DNA of 64,000 bases, from NCBI RefSeq assembly GCF_004919105.1, contig NZ_STGK01000005.1:1-64000 (forward strand), read 5' to 3'. The translations under genes and the position numbers were made by a program. The notes under the pieces are model-generated. The model made no database searches and had not been told where the DNA came from. It was given only the letters and a program-made list of their open reading frames with translations. This DNA is from Nocardioides sp. GY 10113. GTDB lineage: Bacteria; Actinomycetota; Actinomycetes; Propionibacteriales; Nocardioidaceae. Below are positions 18,138 to 27,900 of this stretch, piece after piece. Position 1 is the stretch's first letter, and each line of letters opens with the position of its first letter.

Positions 18138-18926
18138 CTAGCGACCGGTGGTCGCCAGGGCCTCCCACTGGACCGCGTCGTGCGCGGCGAAGACGGTCAC
18201 CTCGGGGTGCCCGGTGGCCAGCTCGGCGAGACGCTCGTGGTTCTGCCGCACCCGGGGCCGGGACCAGGCGATGCTGTTCTCGAACAGCCGCAGCACCCGC
18301 GGGGTCGGTGTGCCGTCCAGCACGCCCCGGTGGAACATCGCGTCGCCGGCGTGCAGCAGCCAACCGGACTCCGTCTCCACCGCGACGCAGGCGTGGCCGC
18401 GGCTGTGGCCGGGCAGCGCCACCAACGCGATGCCGGGGGAGATCTCGGTGAGCTCGGTGGCAGCGGAGAAGCCGAGCCAGGCCTCGCCGTCGGCGCCGTG
18501 CTCGACGATCTTCGGGCCGTGGTCCCACTGCGGGGCCCGGTAGCGCAGCCGCTCCCGCCGGCCGGGTGAGCGCACGGCGGCGTCGTACTCCGCCGTGGTG
18601 ACGTGCACGGCGGCCTCCGGGAAGTCGGCCAGCCCGCCGATGTGGTCGAGGTCGAAGTGCGTGAGCACGACGTGGCGGACGTCGTCGCGGCGGAAGCCGA
18701 GCGCCTCGACCTGGGTGGCCGCGGCCTCGGCCGGGTCCAGCGTGGGGCGCAGCAGCGTGCCGGTGGGGCCGAGTCGGGCGCGGGGCTGCGCGATGTCCGC
18801 GAGTCCGAAGCCGGTGTCGACCAGCACCAGGCCCGAGGCGTCGGTCTCGAGGAGCAGCACGTGGCAGACCAGCCGCCCGGCGAGCGGCGCGTTCATCGTG
18901 CCGCAGTTGAGGTGGTGGACTCGCAT
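18138..18926 (-). CDS. Metallo-beta-lactamase-fold hydrolase
   Basis: The 262-residue product has the metal-binding signature LTHFDLDHIGG (HxHxDH variant with Phe-Asp-Leu), GHSRGHACV with the later His, and a HAGD ligand segment. The start MRVHHLNCGTM and the overall pattern resemble the quorum-quenching lactonase/MBL hydrolase group, but substrate cannot be assigned. I chose the ATG at 18926 because CGGAGGTCC precedes it; an upstream in-frame start would lie within the palindrome at 18945-18959. Confidence 0.85.
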   Translation of the reverse strand: MRVHHLNCGTMNAPLAGRLVCHVLLLETDASGLVLVDTGFGLADIAQPRARLGPTGTLLRPTLDPAEAAATQVEALGFRRDDVRHVVLTHFDLDHIGGLADFPEAAVHVTTAEYDAAVRSPGRRERLRYRAPQWDHGPKIVEHGADGEAWLGFSAATELTEISPGIALVALPGHSRGHACVAVETESGWLLHAGDAMFHRGVLDGTPTPRVLRLFENSIAWSRPRVRQNHERLAELATGHPEVTVFAAHDAVQWEALATTGR

Positions 18927-18944
18927 GGCGGACCTCCGGTGTCG

Positions 18945-18959
18945 GTGACGTCGCGTCAC
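18945..18959. promoter_or_regulatory. Palindromic operator candidate before the MBL gene
   Basis: GTGACGTCGCGTCAC is a perfect palindrome of two 6-bp arms around 3 bases, 18 bases upstream of the ATG at 18926. The spacing is too short for the CRP-type sites elsewhere in this window. Confidence 0.4.
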
Positions 18960-19016
18960 AGTCAACCAGCGGCGGCGTCCGCCGCGATGGGAGTCCGCCG
19001 AACGGTCGCCACCGGC

Positions 19017-19286
19017 TCAGCGACGGGTGACGTTCGCGTCGACGTCCTCGTCGGCGAGGTGCAGCAGCTCGCCGGCCAGCGCGGAGAGGGCGCGGCCCAC
19101 CGCGAGCTCGTCGCCGATCTCCGGCACGCCCGCGTCGTGCGGGTTCTGTCGCGCCGTCCCGGTGCCGGACACGGTCCGCTCGCCGGTGTCGAGCCGGGCC
19201 TCCGCGTGCGTGTCGCCGTCGTGCTCGCCGATGAAGACCTCCACCCGCCACGTCTTGGTGTGCAGGTTGCCGGTCGATGCAGTCAT
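19017..19286 (-). CDS. DUF1876 protein, Rv1738/Rv2632c family
   Basis: The 89-residue product is a DUF1876 protein: KTWRVEVFIGEHDGDTHAEARL at the N-terminus and ALSALAGELLHLADEDV at the C-terminus. The family includes M. tuberculosis Rv1738, one of the most strongly DosR-induced genes in hypoxia, whose fold resembles ribosome-hibernation factors. A box matching the DosR consensus lies 161 bases upstream with a minus-10-like TGGAGT at the same distance as in the adhP promoter, which fits that regulation. GGAGG precedes the ATG. A role in dormancy or ribosome protection is inferred from the family. Confidence 0.9.
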   Translation of the reverse strand: MTASTGNLHTKTWRVEVFIGEHDGDTHAEARLDTGERTVSGTGTARQNPHDAGVPEIGDELAVGRALSALAGELLHLADEDVDANVTRR

Positions 19287-19413
19287 GTCCGTCGCCTCCG
19301 GACCGCGTCCTGGCCCCGGCCACGGTGGCGGGGCGGATCCCGCGGATGGGCGACCGACGGGTGGCGTACCGCGGCACATGCGTAAAGGCCGTAGCACGCC
19401 GCCCGCCGGTCTC

Positions 19414-19461
19414 ACTCCATTGCGCCACGATCCCGGCCGGCCCGGCAGAGCCGAAGGTCCC
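19414..19461 (-). promoter_or_regulatory. DosR-like box and minus-10 of the DUF1876 gene
   Basis: The minus strand reads GGGACCTTCGGCTCT (19461-19447), preceded by TTC as in the DosR consensus TTSGGGAC. After exactly 27 bases comes TGGAGT (19419-19414). The box would be centred about 47 bases before the predicted start near 19407. The layout is identical to that upstream of adhP. Confidence 0.6.
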
Positions 19462-19489
19462 GAAGTTCCGGCGAGGGGCCTCGCGGTGC

Positions 19490-20536
19490 CTACCAGGCCA
19501 TCACCGCGGTCTGGCCGGAGGCCCACGCGTAGTACAGCCGGGTGCGGACGACGTAGGAGCGTCCGGCGACGAGCTTGACCTTGACGAGGGCGTTGCGGTC
19601 CTCACCGCTGTCGTCGTCGCCGGCCAGGAACCTCAGCTCGCCGTCGACCTCCTCGAACACCACCAGGACCGAGTCGGCGGAGCCGAACGTGCCGACGCTG
19701 TACTCCCGGCTCGCGTCGGGGTGGAAGGCGAAGTCGGCCTGCTGACCGGGCGTCAGGGACAGCGGCGCCGACTGGAACGGCACCAGCTCCGGCAGGTCGT
19801 CGCCGTCCAGCGGCGGGTACCAGTAGCGCATGTAGGCCTGGTCGTCCGCCGAGAGGGTGCCCGGCGGCGTGATGCCGCCCCGGTAGGCCTCCGGGGCCAG
19901 GATCAGCCCGCCCGGGAACTGGTACTCCATGATGCTGTCCGGGTCCCAGGTGCCGCCCTCGACCTGACGCGGGTCGAGCTTGCGCAGCACGTTGTGGAAG
20001 GTGGTCTCCCGCGGCCAGTTGTTCGGCGGCCCGCCGAGGAACTCGTAGACCGCCTCCTCGTCCCAGGTGATGCCGGCGTTCGGGTTCTGGTGCTCGTGCG
20101 GCATGCCGAGCGTGTGCCCGATCTCGTGCCGGGCGGTGGTGTGCCCGTACGGGGTGGTCAGGTCCCACCCGAAGTTCATCGTCCGCTCGGTGGCCCCGAT
20201 CCCGAGCACGTCGCGGCCCACGTAGGACCACGACCCGTCCCCGGCCTGGAAGCCGATCCGGACCTCGGACTCCGAGGCCTGGGTCACCTCGGTGAAGGAG
20301 AGCCCGATGCCGAGGTCCTTCCACTCCTGGAAGGCGGCCCGGACCACGTCCATCTGGTCCCCGTGGTCCGCCTCGTCCGCCAGGAAGTGGTAGTGCAGCA
20401 CGGTGCCGTTGACCCACTTGCTGGCCGACACGAGGATCGCGCTCTGCCGGTCGAACGAGAGGTCGGGTCGGAGCTGCGGGAGGCTCCGCGGATAGGTGGA
20501 GCAGTAGTACAGCGGCTGGTCCTGTGGAAGTGCCAT
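19490..20536 (-). CDS. Metzincin (astacin-like) zinc metalloprotease
   Basis: The 348-residue product has the extended zinc motif HEIGHTLGMPHEH starting at His137 (His137, His141 and His147 as ligands, Glu138 catalytic) and a Met-turn SIMEYQF. This is the astacin-type (M12A) layout of metzincins. The C-terminal 90 residues, beginning about LTPGQQADFAF, look like a pre-peptidase C-type beta-sandwich. I see no signal peptide after the ATG at 20536, which is unusual for a protease of this kind; it may be exported by another route or act in the cytoplasm. The gene is isolated; its end is 29 bases from the DosR-like box of the next gene. Confidence 0.85.
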   Translation of the reverse strand: MALPQDQPLYYCSTYPRSLPQLRPDLSFDRQSAILVSASKWVNGTVLHYHFLADEADHGDQMDVVRAAFQEWKDLGIGLSFTEVTQASESEVRIGFQAGDGSWSYVGRDVLGIGATERTMNFGWDLTTPYGHTTARHEIGHTLGMPHEHQNPNAGITWDEEAVYEFLGGPPNNWPRETTFHNVLRKLDPRQVEGGTWDPDSIMEYQFPGGLILAPEAYRGGITPPGTLSADDQAYMRYWYPPLDGDDLPELVPFQSAPLSLTPGQQADFAFHPDASREYSVGTFGSADSVLVVFEEVDGELRFLAGDDDSGEDRNALVKVKLVAGRSYVVRTRLYYAWASGQTAVMAW

Positions 20537-20609
20537 CGATAGTCACCAGATCTCGGGTCGGGAGGCACGGACGTCCTCCTCCGAGAATCCGCCGGCGCGG
20601 CTGGACACG

Positions 20610-21893
20610 TCAATGGCCCGCTCGGGTGGTCGTGTCCGCGACCGGTCCCCGGCGCAGCGTGGTCACCAGCAGGTACGCCGCCACCACCTGGGCGGCGAGG
20701 ATGATCCAGCCGAGCGCGTCGGCGTGATCGGTGACCATCGCCCCGGCCACCGCGCCGCCCGCCAGCGCGCCGATCCCCTGGACGGCGGCGAAGATCCCGT
20801 AGGCGGTGGCCCGGCGCGCGGACGGCACCAGGTCCGCGACGAACGCCTTGACCGCGGAGTCCTGCACGCCGGTCGCGGCGCCCCAGACCACCACTCCGAC
20901 GAGCACCACGGCCGCACGCGCGTCGAAGACCAGCCACGGCACCACGGCCGCCAGCACCGGCACCACCAGCAGCACGCGCCCCGACCAGCGGTCGAAGAGG
21001 GCACCGGTCGCCAGCGCCGCCACCGCTCCGACGGCCATCGCCACCGCGTAGACCAGCGGCGCCGCGGCCGTGGGGAAGACGCCGGCGCGGACGAACTGGA
21101 ACGAGATGACGCCGAACGTCATCAGCCCGAACGTGGTCAGCGCGGCGGCCGCGGAGAACCGGTGGAAGGCCGCCGGCAGGTCCGCGCCCAGCGCGGGACG
21201 CACCAGCCCGGCCGGCGCCGGCGCCGCCACGGCCTCCGGGTCGGGCTCCGCGACCGCGGGCACCCGTCGGCGCAGCAGCGCGAGCAGCAGCAGCGAGACC
21301 GCGCCGGGGACGGCCAGCAGCGCCAGGCCCGGCCAGATCAGGCCGGTCGCGGCCGTCGTACCGGCGAGCAGGAGGGGGCCGGCGAAGGCACCGACCTGGT
21401 CCAGCGCCTTGTGCACGCCGAACGCCTTCCCGCGACCGGTGCGCACCGCGACGCGGGCGAGCAGTGCCGACTTCGCGGGGCTGCGGATCGCCTTGCCGGT
21501 GCGCTCGGCGAGGATCATCACGGCGGCGAACGCGATGCCGGCGGCGCCGAGCGCCGGCGCGAGGGCGAGCAGCGGCACGCAGACAGCGGTCAGGCCGTAG
21601 CCGAGGACGGTGAGCCGCCAGTGCCGCTGCGCGCGGTCGGCCCAGGGGCCGGTGACCAGGCGCAGCACCAGTGCGATCGCCTCGCCGGCTCCGGTGACCA
21701 CGCCGACGGTCAGCGCGGACGCGCCCAGGCTGCCCAGGTAGGGGCCGGCGACCGACCGCATGCCCTCGTAGACCATGTCGGCGGCGAGGCTGACCAGGCC
21801 GAAGGCGACGACCGTGCGCCAGGGGGTCCAGGCGGCCGCCTGCGGCGTGCGGGCAGGCTGACCCCCGGTCGCGTCCGGTCCCGCGTGCGCCAC
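20610..21893 (-). CDS. MFS transporter, 12-helix
   Basis: The 427-residue product is a major facilitator protein with about 12 helices: the first helix is VVAFGLVSLAADMVYEGM, the helix 2-3 loop carries TGPWADRAQRHW, and LAERTGKAIRSPAKSALLA lies in the 4-5 loop. This resembles a group of putative drug exporters with a DMVYEGMR motif after helix 1. Substrate unknown. I chose the GTG at 21893 because GGAGG lies 7 bases upstream; the longer in-frame ATG at 21965 would add a Gly/Ala-rich leader without a ribosome-binding site. Confidence 0.8.
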   Translation of the reverse strand: MAHAGPDATGGQPARTPQAAAWTPWRTVVAFGLVSLAADMVYEGMRSVAGPYLGSLGASALTVGVVTGAGEAIALVLRLVTGPWADRAQRHWRLTVLGYGLTAVCVPLLALAPALGAAGIAFAAVMILAERTGKAIRSPAKSALLARVAVRTGRGKAFGVHKALDQVGAFAGPLLLAGTTAATGLIWPGLALLAVPGAVSLLLLALLRRRVPAVAEPDPEAVAAPAPAGLVRPALGADLPAAFHRFSAAAALTTFGLMTFGVISFQFVRAGVFPTAAAPLVYAVAMAVGAVAALATGALFDRWSGRVLLVVPVLAAVVPWLVFDARAAVVLVGVVVWGAATGVQDSAVKAFVADLVPSARRATAYGIFAAVQGIGALAGGAVAGAMVTDHADALGWIILAAQVVAAYLLVTTLRRGPVADTTTRAGH

Positions 21894-22018
21894 CTGCCGA
21901 CCTCCGCTCGTCGCCGACCCCGACCCGCCCCAGTCTGTCGCGGGAGCCCCAGCCTCGCGCGGCAACAGCCTGGACCGTCGCGTCGCGGCACCGGAATGAT
22001 GCCAGCAGGAGGAACCGC

Positions 22019-23464
22019 ATGAGCGCGAGCGAGAGCACTTCCGCCCCCGCGAGGCTGTCCTGGCCGACGCTGGCCGCGATGGTCGTCGGCAGCATGGTCG
22101 GCGCCGGCGTCTACTCGCTGCCCGCGAGCTTCGGCGTCGCCACCGGGGTCCTCGGCTCCCTGATCGCCTGGGCGATCGCGGGGACCGGCATGCTGATGCT
22201 CGGGCTGGTCTTCCAGAACCTCGCCATCCGTCGGCCCGACCTGGACTCCGGCGTCTTCATCTACGCGAAGGCCGGGTTCGGCGACTTCGCCGGCTTCACC
22301 TCCGCGATCGGCTACTGGGCGAGCGCGGTGGCCAGCAACGCCTTCTACTGGGTCTTCATCGGCGCCACGCTCGGTGGGTACGTCGACGGCTTCGGCGACG
22401 GCGACACCGTCCTGGCCGCCGCGCTCGGCACCGCCGGGGTGTGGCTCTTCCACGCGCTGATCGCCCGTGGCGTGCGGGACGCGGCGACGGTCAACCGGAT
22501 CGTGACGGTCTGCAAGATCCTCCCGATCGTCGTCTTCGTGGTGGTGCTGCTCGCCAGCTTCGACGCGGGTGTCTTCGCCGACAACTGGACGGCCAGCGGC
22601 TTCGGCGACCTCGGCGGCCTCGACGAGCAGGTCCGCGACACGATGATCATCACGACGTTCGTCTTCGTCGGGGTCGAGGGCGCCAGCGTCTACTCCCGTT
22701 ACGCCCGGCGCCGCGAGGACGTCGGCAAGGCCACCGTCCTCGGCTTCCTCAGCGTGCTCTCGCTGCTCTCCCTGGTCACCCTGTCCAGCTACGCGGTGAT
22801 GCCGCAGCCCGAGCTCGCCGCGACCCGGCAGCCGTCGATGGTCGGCGTCTTCGGCTCGGTCGTGGGGGACTGGGGGGAGACCTTCATCAGCGTGGCGGTC
22901 ATCGTCTCCGTCCTCGGCGCCTACCTGGCGTGGACGCTGATGGCGGCCGAGGTGATGTTCATTCCCGCCCGTACCGACGACATGCCCGAGCTGCTGGCCC
23001 GGGAGAATGCGCAGGGCACCCCGATCGCAGCGCTGATCGCCACCTCGCTGGGGGTGCAGGCGCTCCTCGGCCTGACGCTGTTCGTCGCCGACGCGCTCGA
23101 CTTCATGCTGACCCTCTCCACCAGCCTGGTCCTGCTGCCGTACCTGCTGGCCGCCGGCTACGCGCTCAAGCTGGGCCTCACCGGGGAGGCCTACGACGGC
23201 GTCGCCTCCGGCGTACGGCGCCGGGAGACGGTGGTGGCGGGTATCGCGACCGGCTACACGATCTTCCTGTTCACCGCGGCCGGCCTGAAGTTCGTGCTGC
23301 TGATGACGGTGATCCTGGCGCCGGCGACGCTGCTCTACGTGAAGGCCCGCAGCGAGCACGGGCGCCGGCTCTTCACGCCGACCGAGGCGGCGCTGTGCGG
23401 GGTCGTCGTCGCGGCCGGCGTCGTCGGCGCGGTCGGGCTGTGGACCGATCGGATCACGATCTGA
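22019..23464 (+). CDS. APC antiporter, arginine/ornithine type
   Basis: The 481-residue product is an amino acid-polyamine-organocation transporter. The first helix carries the substrate-backbone motif GSMVGAGVYSLPASF. FQNLAIRRPDLDSGVFIYAKAGFGDFAGF in the helix 2-3 region is typical of the ArcD/YjdE basic amino-acid antiporter branch. About 13 helices are predicted. Relatives exchange arginine for ornithine or agmatine, but no arginine deiminase gene is adjacent, so substrate is tentative. AGGAGG precedes the ATG. Confidence 0.85.
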   Translation: MSASESTSAPARLSWPTLAAMVVGSMVGAGVYSLPASFGVATGVLGSLIAWAIAGTGMLMLGLVFQNLAIRRPDLDSGVFIYAKAGFGDFAGFTSAIGYWASAVASNAFYWVFIGATLGGYVDGFGDGDTVLAAALGTAGVWLFHALIARGVRDAATVNRIVTVCKILPIVVFVVVLLASFDAGVFADNWTASGFGDLGGLDEQVRDTMIITTFVFVGVEGASVYSRYARRREDVGKATVLGFLSVLSLLSLVTLSSYAVMPQPELAATRQPSMVGVFGSVVGDWGETFISVAVIVSVLGAYLAWTLMAAEVMFIPARTDDMPELLARENAQGTPIAALIATSLGVQALLGLTLFVADALDFMLTLSTSLVLLPYLLAAGYALKLGLTGEAYDGVASGVRRRETVVAGIATGYTIFLFTAAGLKFVLLMTVILAPATLLYVKARSEHGRRLFTPTEAALCGVVVAAGVVGAVGLWTDRITI

Positions 23465-23498
23465 CCCGCCCTGCGAAGCGGCGCGCTAGCGTCGCGGG

Positions 23499-24806
23499 GT
23501 GGGCGGCCGACCGACGACCAGCGACGGGATCGGCATCCCGTCACTGGTGGCGATCGGGGTCGGCGGGATGGTCGGCGGCGGTATCTTCTCCGTGCTCGGC
23601 CTGGTCGCCCAGACCGCCGGCGCGGGCAGCTACCTGTCGTTCGTGGTCGGCGGTGCCGTCGCGGCGCTGACCGGGACCTCCTACGCACGGCTCTCGGTCC
23701 GGCTTCGCAGCCGTGGCGGCACGGCGACCTTCCTGGACACCGCCTTCGGGACGACGGTGGCGGGACCGCTGAACGTGCTGCTGTGGCTGAGCTACTTCGT
23801 GATGCTCGGCCTCTACGCGGTCGCCTTCGGCGCCTACTTCTCGGTCCTGGTCGGACTGGACCCGAGCGGCCTGTGGCGCCACGTGTTCGGCAGCGCGGTG
23901 GTGCTCGTGTTCGCAGCGATCAACCTGGGCGGTGCCCAGCTGGTCGCGGGCGGCGAGGCGGCGCTGGTCTACGTCAAGGTCGCGGTGCTGGTCGTCTTCT
24001 GCGTCGGCGGGCTGACCGTGGTGGACACCGGGCGGGTGGCGCCCGACCAGTACCCGCCACTGGCCACGATCGTCTACGCCGGGGCCCTGATCTTCCTGGC
24101 CTACGAGGGCTTCGAGCTGATCGCCAACGCGGCCGAGGACGCCCGCGACCCCCAGCGGACGCTCCCGGTCGCCTACGGCGCGGCCATCGGCGGGGTGGTC
24201 GTGCTCTACGTGCTGGTCGCGTTCGTCGCGGTCGGCAACCTGACCCCGGCCGAGATCGCCGACCAGCGCGACTACGCGCTCGCCGCGGCCGCGGAGCCGG
24301 TGTTCGGCTCGATCGGCTTCACGCTGATCGCGGTGGCCGCGGTCGTGTCCACCGCGAGCGCGATCAACGCCACGATGTACGGCGCGGCGAAGTTCACCTA
24401 CCTGATGGCCCGGCACGGCGAGCTGCCGCACCGGCTCGCCGTACCGGTCTGGAACCGCCCGGTCGGCGGCCTGATCGCGACCACGTTGGGCACCCTGCTG
24501 ATCGTCAACACCGTCGACATCGAGGGCATCTCGCTGATGGGCTCGGCGGGCTTCCTGATCATCTTCGCCGCGGTCAACGTGGCCGCGGTGCGGATCGGCG
24601 GGTACGGCCCCGTCGGCCGACTCGTGCCGCTCGTCGGGGTGCTCGCCTGCCTGGGCTGCCTGGCCGCCCTGCTCTGGTACGCCGCGACGGAGATCCCCGC
24701 CCAGCTGCTGGTGCTGGCGGCGATGGTGCTGGTCGCCGTCGGCGGTGAGATGGCCCTGCGGGTGGGCCGTGCCGAGCGGGCCGCACTGGCGCGCCGGGCG
24801 CGCTGA
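23499..24806 (+). CDS. APC family amino acid permease
   Basis: The 435-residue product has the APC helix-1 motif GVGGMVGGGIFSVLG and helix 6 FLAYEGFELIANAAED, with 12 predicted helices. It is distinct from the neighbouring antiporter and closer to the general amino-acid permease branch. Substrate unknown. The GTG at 23499 lies 6 bases after TAGCGT (23487-23492) with no ribosome-binding site, so it probably has its own leaderless transcript despite lying only 34 bases after the preceding gene. Confidence 0.85.
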   Translation: MGGRPTTSDGIGIPSLVAIGVGGMVGGGIFSVLGLVAQTAGAGSYLSFVVGGAVAALTGTSYARLSVRLRSRGGTATFLDTAFGTTVAGPLNVLLWLSYFVMLGLYAVAFGAYFSVLVGLDPSGLWRHVFGSAVVLVFAAINLGGAQLVAGGEAALVYVKVAVLVVFCVGGLTVVDTGRVAPDQYPPLATIVYAGALIFLAYEGFELIANAAEDARDPQRTLPVAYGAAIGGVVVLYVLVAFVAVGNLTPAEIADQRDYALAAAAEPVFGSIGFTLIAVAAVVSTASAINATMYGAAKFTYLMARHGELPHRLAVPVWNRPVGGLIATTLGTLLIVNTVDIEGISLMGSAGFLIIFAAVNVAAVRIGGYGPVGRLVPLVGVLACLGCLAALLWYAATEIPAQLLVLAAMVLVAVGGEMALRVGRAERAALARRAR

Positions 24807-24845
24807 GCGCGCGCTCGACAGGCGGGGCATCCATCCCACCCTCGG

Positions 24846-24861
24846 TGTGACCCTAGTCACA
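24846..24861. promoter_or_regulatory. CRP/GlxR-type operator before the carboxypeptidase
   Basis: TGTGACCCTAGTCACA is a perfect TGTGA-N6-TCACA palindrome. It is centred about 51 bases before the predicted transcription start, a position suited to activation. Confidence 0.7.
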
Positions 24862-24869
24862 AATGACTG

Positions 24870-24898
24870 TTGGCGTGGTCACGGGCGTGCCCTAGGTT
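24870..24898 (+). promoter_or_regulatory. Carboxypeptidase gene promoter
   Basis: TTGGCG (24870-24875) and TAGGTT (24893-24898) are separated by 17 bases. Transcription should start near 24905, leaving a leader of about 28 bases before the ATG at 24933. Confidence 0.6.
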
Positions 24899-24932
24899 CG
24901 ATGGAACTGTCTCGCAGCGTTGGGAGTCGCTC

Positions 24933-27900
24933 ATGCGGAGATTTCTCGGGATCGCCGGCTCGGCCGTCGTCGTGCTGGCCACCTCGTTGGCACTGGCCAC
25001 CTCACCCACCGCGTCGGCGGCGCCAGACGGCGACGACGATGCGCTGGACGCCTACACGGCTGAGGTGACCGCGGCCCAGCTGAAGGAGCTGAACGCCGCG
25101 GGCGTGGACGTCACCAAGGTGCGGGCGAAGGGCGACGGGTTCGAGGTGGACCTGGTGCTCGACGCCGTCGGCCGGGACAAGCTGCGCAGCCAGGGTCTGC
25201 GACCCCAGCTGACCAAGGTCGGGGGCAAGACCGTCCGCGAGTACGCCGAGTCCCAGGCCGAGAGCGGCTACGCGGTCTGGCGCGACTACGACGGTCCGGG
25301 CGGCTACGGGGAGATTCTGCGCGAGACGGCGAGGAAGTACCCGCAGGTCACCAAGCTGGTGAAGCTCGGGACGACCGGGCAGGGCCGCGACCTCCTCGCG
25401 CTCAAGGTCACCCAGGGCGCCCGCGGGATCGCCGACGGTAGCCGGCCGGCGGTGATCTACAGCGCCACCCAGCACGCCCGCGAGTGGATCGCGCCGGAGA
25501 TCGACCGGCGCCTGATGGTCTACTACCTCAACGGCTGGCTGAAGAACGACAAGGCCATCACGAAGCTGCTGCGCACCACGGAGCTGTGGTTCTTCCCGGT
25601 GATGAACCCCGACGGCTACCAGTACACCTTCACCGAGGGCAACCGGCTGTGGCGCAAGAACCTCCGCGACAACGACGGTGACGGCCAGGTCACCGGCGCC
25701 GACGGCGTGGACCCGAACCGCAACTACCCCGAGCACTGGGGCTACGACGAGGAGGGCTCCTCCTCGATCCCCTCCAGCGGGACCTACCGCGGTCCGGCGC
25801 CGGCCTCCGAGCCTGAGACCCGGGCGATGATGAAGCTCCTCGACCTGTCGAACGCGGAGTTCCAGGTCAACTACCACTCCAACGGCGAGTGGCTGCTCTA
25901 CCCCGAGGGGTGGCAGATCGGCTCGCCCACGATGGACGACCCGATCTACTACGCACTCTCCGGCAACCTGGACACCCCTGCCATCGAGGGCTACCACCCC
26001 GGCCTGAGCTCGGACGTCCTCTACAGCACGAACGGCGAGGAGAACGACTACGGTCACGCCGAGGCCGGGGCGCTGACCTGGACGCCGGAGCTCTCTCCGG
26101 GCTGCCCCACCTGCGGCTTCGTCTTCCCCGACGACCCGGCGCTGGTCGAGGCGGAGTTCCAGCGCAACCTGCCGTTCGCCCGCTCGGTCGCCGACTCGGC
26201 CGCCGACCCGGCGAACCCGAAGTCGGTCCTGGGCATCGAGACGAAGCCCTTCTACCTGAAGAGCGACGACGCCTACAAGGACGGCCTGCCCGGCGCGAAC
26301 TTCACCTTCCCCTACTCCTACGGCGACCCGCAGCCGGTGCAGGTGCTGGCGAAGCGCTCCCTGGGGCCGGTGACGCTGAAGTACTCGATCAACGGCGGAC
26401 CCGCGCAGAGCGCACCGACGTCCGAGTGGAAGCCCACCGGCCGTTACCAGCCGCCGTCGGTCTACTACCACCAGCTGCGCGGCACGGTGACCGGCACCGA
26501 CCCCGGCGACAGCGTGGAGGTCTGGTTCGAGGGCGGTGGCGAGACCAGTGACTCCTTCACCTACGACGCGGTGGCCGAGTCCGGCAGCAGCGTGCTGGTG
26601 GTCGCCGCGGAGGACTACTCCGGCGCCTCGCCCAACCAGCCGGCCGGGCCGAACTACCTCGACTACTACCTGGACGCATTGGAGAACAACGGCATCACCG
26701 CCGACGTGTACGACGTCGACGCGATGGGCCGCGCCGCCCCCGACGACCTCGGCGTGCTGAGCCACTACGACGGCGTGATCTGGTACACCGGCGACGACAT
26801 CGTGACCCGCAGGACCGGCTGGTCCGGCGGGAACGCCGACCGGCTGGCGCTCGACGAGATGCTCAACTTCCGCTCGTACCTGGACGAGGGCGGCCGGGTG
26901 GCCTACACCGGCGACTGGGCCGGCGAGCAGTACACCGGCAACGTCGGGAGCCAGCAGTACGACCCGAAGGGCGAGGGCCCGTGCCGCATCGGCGGGGTCC
27001 TCAACCCCGACTACGACCCCCGGCGCTGCGCCCCGTTGAACGGCGTCGGCGACGGGACGAACGACGTGCTGCAGTACTGGTTCGGCGGCTACCTCGCCGT
27101 ACCGGGCGACGGTCTCGACGCCAACGGGGACGCCTACGGCGTCAACGGCATCGCCGACCCGTTCACCTCCCTCATGTGGGGGCTGAACGGCGGCGACGGG
27201 GCGGCCAACCAGTTCCAGACCTCGTCGTTCATCGCCACCAGCGGAGTGCTGCCGGTCAGCGACTACCCGCAGTTCGAGAGCGCGCCGGTGGCCCGCTACG
27301 ACAAGCCCGGCGGCCCGTTCGACCCGCACACCGGCGACGCCTACGTCTACTCCCAGATCGCGGACGTGACGTACAAGCAGCTGAGTCGCTCGGTCGACGT
27401 GCCGGGCTCCGGAGGTGACCTGTCGTTCTGGACCTCCTACGACACCGAGGCCGACTGGGACTACCTGACCGTGGAGGTGCAGCGTCCCGACGGCACCTGG
27501 ACCACGCTGCCCGACGCCAACGGCCACACGTCGCAGAGCACGGGCCTGAGCTGTACCTCGGGCTGGGCCGCACAGCTTCACCCGCAGCTCGACGCGTACC
27601 AGACCGTGAACGCGGACGGGACCTGCTCGCCCACCGGTACGACGGGGGAGTGGAACGCGGCGACGGGCAACTCGGGCGGCTGGCAGGAGTGGTCGATCGA
27701 CCTCTCGGCCTTCGCGGGCGAGACGGTGCAGGTCTCCATCTCCTACATCAGCGACTGGGGCACCCAGAACCTCGGCGTCTTCGTCGACGACGTGACGTTG
27801 CCGGACGGCACCTCGACGTCGTTCGAGGGCGGCGACACCGGTGGCTGGGAGGTGACCGGACCGCCCGCGGGGAGCGCCCCGAACGCCAACAACTGGGTGT

